Origin: an uncultured Saprospiraceae bacterium
Lineage (GTDB): Bacteria; Bacteroidota; Bacteroidia; Chitinophagales; Saprospiraceae
Assembly: GCA_937127195.1 (NCBI GenBank)
Contig: CAKZLT010000583.1
Span: 1-5,848, forward strand
Reading direction: 5' to 3'
Length of the DNA: 5,848 bases
In this document: positions 1 through 5,217 of the stretch, piece by piece
Position numbering within the stretch: position 1 is the first letter of the stretch
Layout: each line of letters opens with the position of its first letter
Translations under genes and position numbers: made by a program
The notes under the pieces: generated by a model
Database searches by the model: none
What the model was told of the DNA's origin: nothing
The model's input: only the letters and a program-made list of their open reading frames with translations

Positions 1-24
1 TAGGTCGTCGCCAACTCAATATAT

Positions 25-61
25 AAGAAAGCTCAGTAGTTAATTCTACTGGGCTTTTCTT
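25..61 (+). terminator. Rho-independent-type terminator hairpin
   Basis: The arms AAGAAAGCTCAGTAG (25-39) and CTACTGGGCTTTTCTT (46-61) pair around a 6-nt TTAATT loop. The CAGTAG/CTACTG core is perfect, followed by a wobble pair, GC pairs and an A-run opposite a T-run. The T-rich right arm is the usual tail of a plus-strand intrinsic terminator. The A-rich left arm means it could also work in the other direction, against transcripts coming leftward from the IS region. It most likely ends a transcription unit whose 3' end lies at or before position 20. Confidence 0.75.
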
Positions 62-404
62 ATTCTAGAATATAATTTTCCCCTCTTTTAGAAGCTTTCC
101 TGCTTTCTAATCTAAAGGAGAAAGCCTAAAATGGTTATTCATTAAGATTGATAGCTTACCCCTTCTTTTTTTAGATGCTATTTTTTTTGAATAAAAGACC
201 GGATTAAGTCTAATGGGGCTATAACAAATTGTCGCATATCAGATTTACACCCAGTCTAATTGAATTTCAAAAAAATATATTCTAACTCCTCACTTTTTAG
301 CATATATCTTATTGATTAATAATTTAGCTCAATCTACTCACTCAAAACCACACAAAACTTCATGGTTATAGTATTCTATAGTAATTGGAATGATAGGTAG
401 GATA
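62..404. other. Gene-less AT-rich spacer
   Basis: No frame is open for a meaningful length on either strand, and I recognise no RNA gene. A weak imperfect stem can be drawn between GCTTTCCT (94-101) and AGGAGAAAGC (116-125), without a clear role. TTTACACCCA at 244-253 is the inverse of TGGGTGTAAA at 3038-3047; the pair may mark the ends of an older element. The motif AGGTAGG (395-401) sits just outside the proposed left end of the nested IS and recurs just outside the right end. Confidence 0.5.
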
Positions 405-413
405 TAGGGAGGT
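405..413 (+). repeat. Putative left terminal inverted repeat of the outer IS
   Basis: TAGGGAGGT here matches in inverse orientation the ACCTCCCTA at 2946-2954. The bases inward also share an AA and A-rich character (GGTGAAAATTTTGAAAA here, GGTAATTAAAAAGCGGAAAA on the other side). The match is short, so this is a proposal only. Confidence 0.4.
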
Positions 414-427
414 GAAAATTTTGAAAA

Positions 428-973
428 CTAGGGACATTTTTTCAAGAATTTAGCTCTCATACCTATCTGATTTTCAGTAAATTGCTCATTCCTCCAAGCC
501 TTTATTTTGGACATAGTAATCTGTTCTAGCGACTGCATTAAAGTAGCATTTAGAACTTCTCTTGATAAACACATCAAGGGAAGTTCTAAAGCAATAGAAC
601 TAGCAGTCACGAAATAATTATCACTTAATTTTGCTTTGTAACATCCAAATAATCGCTCTATTACATCCGAACAAACATGAACAGTCTTACCTTCACATTC
701 CTCTTTTTCTATAAATTCTTGATATTGACTTAAATATTCTTTAAGAAACGAAAGAAACTTTTTGCTATTCTGCTCTATATCCTTTTTTAATTCTTGTTCT
801 ACCCACTCTATTGATTGCTTAATATTACTAATATTTAAACCACTTTATTTCAGTAATTTAGAGAGCCTGTTGACTATGTCAATACAATAATCAAGCTGAT
901 TAACTATTGGGTGATGCTCTTTTAACGGTTCTAATTTTTATTGTGCTTCATCATCCAATTCATCCCATTTCTG
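428..973 (-). pseudogene. C-terminal fragment of the outer IS transposase
   Basis: Reading from 973 leftward in one frame gives about 180 codons that look like the C-terminal third of a DDE transposase family common in Bacteroidota. The fragment opens with QKWDELDDEAQ, is rich in acidic and basic helices, and contains CSDVIERLFGCYKAK, where the glutamate in DVIE is the likely third catalytic residue. It ends with IKAWRNEQFT and a TAG at 428-430. Two in-frame TAA stops interrupt it, at 938-940 and at 845-847. A GTG at 608-610 opens a 60-codon frame but lies mid-domain, so it is not a gene start. The N-terminal part of the same gene lies at 2220-2909, beyond the ISAs1 element. The segment that should carry the second catalytic aspartate is present in neither piece. 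Non-functional; identity is from motif recognition. Confidence 0.7.
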
Positions 974-2120
974 AAAAATCATTGCTCCAAGCAGCTTGCA
1001 GTCTTTGATTTTTTATTCCGAGTTTTGACAACTTAGCATTTTTAAGCAAAGCTAAAGCAAATCGTCTTATTGCAGCAAAATTAGCAGCAGCTTGTTTGTG
1101 CTTTATTCTGCATCTGTCTTCGTTAAAAACAACATCTAAAGACCAATGTAATTCATTTTTAACAGTCCCTCCGAGGTTTCGGGGCAGGTAATGCTTGCGA
1201 ATCGCAGAAGCTAAAATCTTTGCATTAGGTTTCAAACTAGAAATATAGTATCTTTTTTCATTACTCGTTTTACCGTTTAATGTTCTTTGAGATTCTATGC
1301 AAATTAAAGATTGAATTCCTTTCCAATCTTTAAGGTCAGGGAAAAACCTTAAATCACTAATAATTCGACACTTTCTTTTTTCAATTCTTCCATGTCCTTT
1401 ATTTTCGTTTTGAAAGACATCTACGATTAAGGAAGTGTCTTCAAAATTGGTGAAAAAGCTCTCAACTTCCAAAAACAAGTGTTTATTGTTCTTTTTTAGA
1501 GCTAATAAATAATCTGCTTTAAGGTCGAAAATAAGTTTTGCGTTTTGTTTAAAGCTTGCAATAGCATCAATTGTTATTAAAGTATTTTTAATATCAATCA
1601 TTTTGAGCAATTGCGGTATTGCAGTTTTCTCACAACTTTTTTTATCAATAATTGATTGACCAATACTCACTGAATTATTACTACAATAGGCAGTAACAAT
1701 TTGAAGAGCACTTCGAGTGTGTTGCCTACCACTTCGGCTCGCACGAAGAGATTTACCATCAATATGTATCATTTTTTGTGGCAAATCTCCATCAATCGAA
1801 CTTGGCAAGTCTTGTAATTCAATAACTCGATTTAGCCAATTTGCCAACAATTCTGAAAATTGTTCTTTATTCAAATTTTGTAAAATAAGCCGAAAAAGGT
1901 CATGTGAAGGATAATTACGACCATCAATTAAATTATGCTTCAGCAAAAAATATTTTTTACTTTTACAATACTCTGAAATCGCAACATAATCGTCCGCTCC
2001 TGCAATCACTGATAAAATGATAATTGAAAGAAGGTTATAAAGACGGTAACGCTGACCACGACTTTTACGATTATCTTTTATTTGCTTAACTTCTTGTAAT
2101 AATAGTTGAATGGAATCCAT
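960..2120 (-). CDS. ISAs1-family transposase, open but probably inactive
   Basis: This 386-residue frame has the landmarks of ISAs1-family DDE transposases (related to the H-repeat proteins). It has an N-terminal helper region with SRGQRYRLYNLLSI (about 19-32), then MIHIDGKSLR with catalytic Asp121. TLITIDAIAS follows with Asp185, then ADYLLALKKNNKHLF, RYYISSL (290-296), and the C-terminal ELHWSLDVVFNEDRCR. The length fits the family. Two things are wrong. The usual H-W-x-I/V-E-N is replaced by HY, seven extra residues (312-318), T, V, K, N, so Lys321 sits where the catalytic Glu is expected. The last residues after AAWSNDF run into sequence of the disrupted outer transposase, so the natural C-terminus and the 3' IS end appear lost. 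The ATG at 2120 follows an AT-rich leader without a clear Shine-Dalgarno sequence, as is common in Bacteroidota. Confidence 0.85.
   Translation of the reverse strand: MDSIQLLLQEVKQIKDNRKSRGQRYRLYNLLSIIILSVIAGADDYVAISEYCKSKKYFLLKHNLIDGRNYPSHDLFRLILQNLNKEQFSELLANWLNRVIELQDLPSSIDGDLPQKMIHIDGKSLRASRSGRQHTRSALQIVTAYCSNNSVSIGQSIIDKKSCEKTAIPQLLKMIDIKNTLITIDAIASFKQNAKLIFDLKADYLLALKKNNKHLFLEVESFFTNFEDTSLIVDVFQNENKGHGRIEKRKCRIISDLRFFPDLKDWKGIQSLICIESQRTLNGKTSNEKRYYISSLKPNAKILASAIRKHYLPRNLGGTVKNELHWSLDVVFNEDRCRIKHKQAAANFAAIRRFALALLKNAKLSKLGIKNQRLQAAWSNDFSEMG
1167..1187 (-). repeat. GC-rich 21-nt in-frame insert in the ISAs1 transposase
   Basis: Compared with the family pattern H-W-x-I/V-E-N, seven codons (LPRNLGG, residues 312-318) are extra. 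The DNA is much richer in G and C than its surroundings and partly self-complementary: CCGA and TCGG flank an AACC loop, with further CC/GG pairing across a bulge. It looks like a small palindromic insert rather than drift. The size depends on aligning Tyr311 with the usual Trp. Confidence 0.55.
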
Positions 2121-2201
2121 TTTGAGTAAAATTATGAAAATTATAATTACTACAATTTGAACGCTAAACTACTGAAAAAGAAGCAATTTATATATTAGAA
2201 A

Positions 2202-2215
2202 AACGACTTTTCGTT
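2202..2215. repeat. Small hairpin at the 5' end of the ISAs1 element
   Basis: AACGA (2202-2206) and TCGTT (2211-2215) are perfect inverted arms around CTTT. The site lies a few bases inside the proposed junction with the outer transposase gene and may be part of the ISAs1 terminal sequence recognised by its transposase. The stem is short, so the role is uncertain. Confidence 0.35.
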
Positions 2216-2219
2216 CGCC

Positions 2220-2909
2220 TTATCCCTCTGATGATAATTTTGATTTCAATGCTTTTGCTATTTTATCACTTTTCCAGCTTTCTGAACCTTTTAGATAAAA
2301 TATGCGGACATCTGTAAAACTCAAAATAGCGTTTTTTACTTTATTCACAGGGATTAATAAGGCTAAAAATAACTTTTCTGACCCTACTCGAACACTCTCA
2401 TCTATTATCAATGCTACTTCTTTTTCAAACACCTCATTATCAGACTGTTTTATATGATAAAATCCCGCTTTTGACATCCAGTTTTGAAGCGTTTTTTCGC
2501 AGGGTATTGCCCGATTTGCTTCTATATTCGAACAGCCGTACATATAATCCTTTTGTAAGAGTTAATCCTTTTGTAAGAGTTCTAATACTTTTCTGATATT
2601 ACCATAACTGCAATGACAATATATTTGTAAGTTAACTACCAAAGTAATTAACCATATTGGATAATGATGTCTTTTAGGTTTAATTGTTTTTGTTTGACGT
2701 AAAAACTTCTTTTCCTGTATTTTACACTTTTCTTGGCGACTGACTGCCTTCCCTTTCCAACCCTCTCTACTACTTTCTAGGCTTTTTATTCGTTTTCGAA
2801 GTTTCCGACCTTCTGAACGTAAATCTTTGGTATTTTCTTCTAACTTCTTTACTTTTAGTCCTAAGGCTTTATAAGCCGATACGGAGACTTCCTTTTTTGA
2901 TTGTGACAT
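2220..2909 (-). pseudogene. N-terminal fragment of the outer IS transposase
   Basis: A single frame runs from the ATG at 2909 to a stop at 2220-2222, broken by one TAA at 2562-2564. Residues about 10-70 are a charged, coiled-coil-like helix (KVKKLEENTKDLRSEGRKL onward). A short hydrophobic stretch (IWLITLVVNLQIY) and a helix-turn-helix-like part follow (GNIRKVLELLQKD, then YMYGCSNIEAN). CEKTLQNWMSKAGFY comes next, and then VALIIDESVRVGSEKLFLAL, whose Asp is the likely first catalytic residue. The order matches a Bacteroidota DDE transposase family whose name I cannot give with certainty. The stop is created by an 18-bp tandem duplication; deleting one unit restores LELLQKDYMYGC. The frame ends at KLSSEG where the ISAs1 element begins; the continuation is at 428-973. 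Confidence 0.75.
2546..2581. repeat. 18-bp perfect tandem duplication
   Basis: AATCCTTTTGTAAGAGTT occurs twice head to tail (2546-2563 and 2564-2581). It lies inside the outer transposase fragment, is in frame (six codons), and its junction creates the TAA at 2562-2564 on the minus strand. The duplication is therefore the direct cause of the early stop. Confidence 0.95.
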
Positions 2910-3194
2910 TTCAGAAAGATAGGAAGTCTTTTCCGCTTTTTAATTACCTCCCTAGGTAGGTATTTAGTAGAGCGTGTGATGATTAGCTTGCTTTGATTAA
3001 TGGTTAGCTAGTAAATTTTACATTTATTGCAATAGTTTGGGTGTAAACTTACCACTTCATCTTGGTATTTCATTCATCGACAATGTACTTTGTTTGTATG
3101 CTAATTGAACTACACTGGCGTATTATTTTTTTCTGTATCTGATATTTTAATCTAATTAAAGAGTTGTTACATTTTTTTATAAAAATGAACTATT
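2910..3194. other. Spacer between the two insertion sequences
   Basis: I see no gene here. The first 45 bp form the leader and proposed right end of the outer IS, including a near-perfect palindrome, ACCTCCCTAGGTAGGT at 2946-2961. TGGGTGTAAA at 3038-3047 is inverted relative to 244-253. The last 50 bp, with a T7 run and ATAAAAATGAACTATT, are AT-rich. Before the ISKra4-like insertion they would have lain directly upstream of rRNA promoter P1, so they may once have acted as an upstream enhancer-like element. Confidence 0.45.
2946..2954 (-). repeat. Putative right terminal inverted repeat of the outer IS
   Basis: ACCTCCCTA is the reverse complement of TAGGGAGGT at 405-413. Here it is also half of a 14-of-16-base palindrome (2946-2961), which could produce the similarity by chance or could itself be a binding site. 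Confidence 0.4.
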
Positions 3195-3202
3195 AAATTA
3201 GG
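3195..3202. repeat. Left copy of the 8-bp target duplication
   Basis: AAATTAGG directly precedes the left inverted repeat of the ISKra4-like element and is identical to 4430-4437. A ninth base (G) could also be counted, because both sides continue with G. Confidence 0.9.
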
Positions 3203-3225
3203 GGGGGCATTTCATAATTTCGCAT
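3203..3225 (+). repeat. Left terminal inverted repeat of the ISKra4-like element
   Basis: It begins GGGGGCATTTCATAATT. Against the reverse complement of 4407-4429 it differs only at positions 4, 18 and 20. It is the likely transposase binding site. Confidence 0.92.
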
Positions 3226-3236
3226 GGATAAAAAAA

Positions 3237-4407
3237 ATGACAAAGAAAGAATATATGTTGCTCTGCGAAGCACAGTGGAAAGATATAGAAAAAGTATCAA
3301 AAAGTAATAATTTATACAACTTAGAAAAAGACTTTGTTGAAGTTTGGCAGGAACGAGGACGCGAAGTATTAGAGAAAAGTGTTGGAGAATTGCCAACCAA
3401 CCATCGAAAAAAAAAGTTTAGATAGCACCTTTGGTTCGATAGAAATAAGTAATTCTAACCCTCTTTTGGTTCTTTACAATAACCGTAGAGTAAGTCCATT
3501 ACTTAATGAAAAAATAGTTTTTATAGGACAGCTAGATAGCTATGAAAAAGGTAGTGAAATTGCTAGTCATTTATTAAATTTAAAAATTAGTGATAGTAAA
3601 ATTTATCGTTTAACAGATGAAATTGGAAGCGAAGTAGCTAATTGGTTAGAAGAGGAAGATTTTCGTACTGAACTACCTAAAGAAGGTGTTATTTACGGAC
3701 AAATGGATGGTAGTATGATACTGACTCGGGAATCTGGTTGGAAAGAAACGAAGCTTGGTCGTATTTTTAGTTCACAAGACATATATAAAGAAACGAATAA
3801 CCGTAATTGATTGAGGAACAGTGAATATGTAGCTCATTTAGGTAGTCATATTGTTTTTGAAACATCCTTTTCAAAAATTTTAGATAGATATTCTGACCGA
3901 AATGAAAATTTAGTTTTCATTAATGACGGTGCCCGTTGGCAATGGAATTGGATTACGGCTGAATACCCTAAAGCTACTCAAATTTCTTAAATTTTAGATT
4001 TTTTTCATGCCATGGAGCATATTGGGGCATTCGTATCCTTAATAAAAAAGGGAAAGGAGAAGACCCAATTTATGGAAGATATTAGCGACTCTCTAAAGCA
4101 TAAAGGAGTAAAAAACTGTTGGGAAAAATTAAATAAATTAGAGTGTAAAACAAAAAACAAAAATCAGAAAAACAAAGTTTAAAAACATATATGGATAATA
4201 ATGAATTACCCTAAATATTTAAATCGAAATTTATTGATTGGTTCAGGAGCAATTGAGTCGGCACATCGAACAGTTATCCAAAAAAGAATGAAATTGTCTG
4301 GTCAGCGCTGGTCTGAAAATGGAGCAAAGAATATGCTTAATATCAGAGTAGTTAATATGAGTGGACATTGGAATAGAGTTCAGAAGTTTTTCAGATTAAG
4401 AGCGTAA
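3237..4407 (+). pseudogene. ISKra4-like DDE transposase, multiply disrupted
   Basis: The ATG at 3237 gives MTKKEYMLLCEAQW and a helical N-terminus ending LPTNHRKKK. At an A9 tract (3407-3415) the frame must shift by one to continue as KKSLDSTFGSIEI; removing one A would join them. The second frame carries FIGQLDSYEKGSE, a helix-turn-helix-like part, and YGQMDGSMILTRESGWKE with the first catalytic Asp. TGA at 3808-3810 then replaces a probable Trp in NRN-W-LRNSEYVAHLG. After it come INDGARWQWNW (second Asp), TAA at 3988-3990, ILDFFHAMEH, TAA at 4180-4182, and GSGAIESAHRTV (catalytic Glu) followed by LSGQRWSENGAKNMLNIRV. Around 4171-4215 the frame slips and returns (KTYMDNNE in another frame), meaning two compensating indels. 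With all repairs the protein would be about 390 residues. Non-functional as it stands. Confidence 0.88.
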
Positions 4408-4429
4408 TGTGTAATTATGAAATGCACCC
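4407..4429 (-). repeat. Right terminal inverted repeat of the ISKra4-like element
   Basis: The reverse complement begins GGGTGCATTTCATAATT and pairs with 3203-3225 at 20 of 23 positions. The transposase stop codon TAA (4405-4407) touches its inner edge. Confidence 0.92.
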
Positions 4430-4437
4430 AAATTAGG
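4430..4437. repeat. Right copy of the 8-bp target duplication
   Basis: AAATTAGG here is identical to 3195-3202. Its TTAG (4433-4436) occupies the -33 position of rRNA promoter P1, 19 nt before the -7 box. Confidence 0.9.
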
Positions 4438-4463
4438 GATTTAAAATAAGTTATCTACCTTTG
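4433..4463 (+). promoter_or_regulatory. rRNA promoter P1, upstream edge replaced by an IS
   Basis: The -7 box is TACCTTTG (4456-4463), which fits the Bacteroidota consensus TAnnTTTG. A TTAG (4433-4436) stands 19 nt upstream in the -33 position. The stretch AATTAGG-TTTAAAATAAGTTA is nearly identical to promoter P4. Downstream, TCATCGCTTTGAAAGC resembles the start of the P3 transcript. Everything upstream of the -33 box is now the end of the ISKra4-like element, so the original AT-rich upstream sequence lies 1.2 kb away at about 3150-3194. The promoter core is intact, but its strength may have changed. Confidence 0.65.
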
Positions 4464-4537
4464 TCATCGCTTTGAAAGCAAAGCTATTTTATAAATTTTG
4501 TTATTATAAATAAAATTATAAAAAAGTAATTAAATGT

Positions 4538-4567
4538 TTTGCAGTTAGAATAGTTTACTTATCTTTG
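4538..4567 (+). promoter_or_regulatory. rRNA promoter P2
   Basis: TTTG (4538-4541), 18 nt, then TATCTTTG (4560-4567): a good match to the Bacteroidota -33/-7 consensus. The start region continues GCAGCCGCTAAGG, sharing the GCAnCCGCT motif seen after P3 and P4. About 50 bp of almost pure A and T (4484-4536) precede it and could act as an UP-like element. Confidence 0.8.
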
Positions 4568-4689
4568 CAGCCGCTAAGGAAGGAGGCAAAAGTGCTTTAA
4601 AATGATTTTAATAAATTTGAGTTTAGAAAGAGGTTAATATTATAAAGAACCTTGATTTGAATTTTTTATTTAAAAATTTTTCAAAATAA

Positions 4690-4721
4690 TTTGTTTAATT
4701 AAGATAGATTATTTACTTTTG
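4690..4721 (+). promoter_or_regulatory. rRNA promoter P3
   Basis: TTTG (4690-4693), 20 nt, then TACTTTTG (4714-4721), both matching the consensus. It is followed by CAACCGCTTTGAAAGCAGAGCG, whose CGCT and AGCG parts can form a small hairpin at the transcript 5' end. The upstream TTTTTCAAAATAATT is shared with P4, which suggests that the promoters arose by duplication. Confidence 0.8.
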
Positions 4722-4817
4722 CAACCGCTTTGAAAGCAGAGCGAGAAAATATTTTTTGATTTGGTTTTAGTTCTTTAAAAAGGCTATAAAAAATAATTAA
4801 AAAAGTTTTCAAAATAA

Positions 4818-4849
4818 TTAGGATGTTTAAAATAAGTTACATACTTTTG
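4818..4849 (+). promoter_or_regulatory. rRNA promoter P4, closest to the 16S gene
   Basis: TTAG (4818-4821), 20 nt, then TACTTTTG (4842-4849). The -7 box is a consensus match, while the -33 box is one base off TTTG, as in P1. The start region CATCCGCTTAGTTAGCG again carries the CCGCT motif and a CGCT/AGCG inverted pair. It lies about 465 bp upstream of the mature 16S end. Confidence 0.78.
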
Positions 4850-5041
4850 CATCCGCTTAGTTAGCGAAACAAGTACTTAATTTAACGATTAAATCTTGAA
4901 AATAAGTTAACAAACAAAAAAGAAACTTTAAGCTCAAAAGCGAGTTTAAATATATAGTAAAAGATTGATAAAGAGAGCGTTAAATACTCAGAAGGTATTC
5001 AACAGAGAAGAGAGAAAGTATTTATCAATTACTTACAAAAA

Positions 5042-5062
5042 GTTCATTGACATTCATTGACA
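5042..5062 (+). promoter_or_regulatory. boxA-like antitermination element, tandemly duplicated
   Basis: GTTCATTGACA (5042-5052) resembles the GTTCTTTGACA motif that I recall upstream of 16S genes in this phylum, and more loosely the boxA of Escherichia coli (GCTCTTTAACA). A perfect second copy of TTCATTGACA follows at once (5053-5062). The position in the rRNA leader fits binding of the Nus antitermination complex; that role is inferred. Confidence 0.5.
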
Positions 5063-5191
5063 CATAAGAACGAATATGTTATAGGAAAATTATAGAAGAC
5101 AATAATCATATATTAAATTATATGGTAAGGTCGCGTAATTCGAAGAAAAAAATGTAATTGATTTAGGAATTATAAATATTAGAAATTATAG

Positions 5192-5217
5192 CTTAATGAT
5201 TAGGGATAATCATTAAG
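5192..5217 (+). other. Strong hairpin in the rRNA leader
   Basis: CTTAATGATTA (5192-5202) and TAATCATTAAG (5207-5217) are perfect 11-bp arms around GGGA. No T-tract follows, so it is not an intrinsic terminator. A role in leader folding or precursor processing is likely. An alternative outer pairing of TAGCTTA (5189-5195) with a downstream TAAGCTA is possible. Confidence 0.6.

Larger units (their letters stand above)
970..2219 (-). mobile_element. ISAs1-family element lacking its 3' end
   Basis: The element is inserted in the outer transposase gene. Its 5' side begins next to codon GAG-GGA of the host frame (near 2220) and includes about 100 bp of AT-rich leader with a small hairpin at 2202-2215. 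Its 3' side stops inside the last codons of its own transposase, at about 970-976, where the host frame resumes. A weak inverted similarity exists between the two sides (GAAAAGTCGTT near 2214 and GAAAAATCATT near 973), so a real right end cannot be excluded. No convincing target duplication flanks it. I favour a deletion that removed both the IS right end and about 100 host codons. Boundaries are approximate. Confidence 0.65.
405..2954 (-). mobile_element. Decayed insertion sequence, interrupted by an ISAs1-type element
   Basis: The proposed ends are an inverted 9-mer, TAGGGAGGT at 405-413 and its reverse complement ACCTCCCTA at 2946-2954. They lie 14 bp beyond the stop and 36 bp before the start of a broken DDE transposase gene read on the minus strand, which is a normal spacing for IS ends. 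AGGTAGG occurs just outside both ends (395-401, 2954-2960), but offset by a few bases, so it is not a clean target duplication. The middle (about 970-2219) is filled by a second element of the ISAs1 family. The transposase identity is better supported than the exact ends; an alternative inverted repeat pair at 244-253 and 3038-3047 would give a larger element. Confidence 0.55.
3203..4429 (+). mobile_element. ISKra4-like insertion sequence, complete but with dead transposase
   Basis: The element is 1227 bp. It is bounded by 23-bp inverted repeats that match at 20 positions (3203-3225 and 4407-4429, starting with GGG) and by a perfect 8-bp target duplication, AAATTAGG. It carries one transposase gene on the plus strand, which fills nearly the whole element and whose stop codon overlaps the right repeat. 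GGG ends and the motif set INDGARW, ILDFFHAMEH and GSGAIESAHR point to ISKra4-like transposases; the family label is tentative. The clean ends show that it inserted as an intact unit and decayed afterwards. It lies in the promoter region of an rRNA operon and reads in the same direction. Confidence 0.9.

Noticed and set aside
428..610. A separate 60-codon gene starting at the GTG at 610
   Set aside because: The same frame continues upstream without a stop to 847 and matches the C-terminal part of a transposase, so it is a fragment of that gene.
1717..1914. Plus-strand open frame of 65 codons
   Set aside because: It lies antisense to the ISAs1 transposase, has no recognisable motif, and is explained as a shadow of that gene.
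2411..2596. Plus-strand open frame with a repeated NPFVRV
   Set aside because: It is antisense to the outer transposase fragment; the repeat is just the 18-bp DNA duplication read on the wrong strand.
3224..3310. ATG at 3224 as the start of the ISKra4-like transposase
   Set aside because: It opens a different frame that stops after about 27 codons and lies within the terminal repeat. The ATG at 3237 gives the family-like N-terminus.
3193..3400. Two minus-strand open frames with hydrophobic stretches
   Set aside because: They are antisense to the N-terminus of the ISKra4-like transposase and cross its terminal repeat. The hydrophobic look comes from A-rich sense codons.
4201..4407. A separate 68-codon gene
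   Set aside because: It is in the same frame as the preceding transposase segments and carries the family's GSGAIESAHR motif, so it is the C-terminus of the broken transposase.
405..4429. Composite transposon with cargo between ISs
   Set aside because: The elements belong to different families, and the 250 bp between them hold no gene.
4450..4860. The recurring CGCTTTGAAAGC-type units as a CRISPR array
   Set aside because: The units are short, unevenly spaced (104-154 bp), divergent, and each follows a -7 promoter box. They are the start regions of tandem rRNA promoters.
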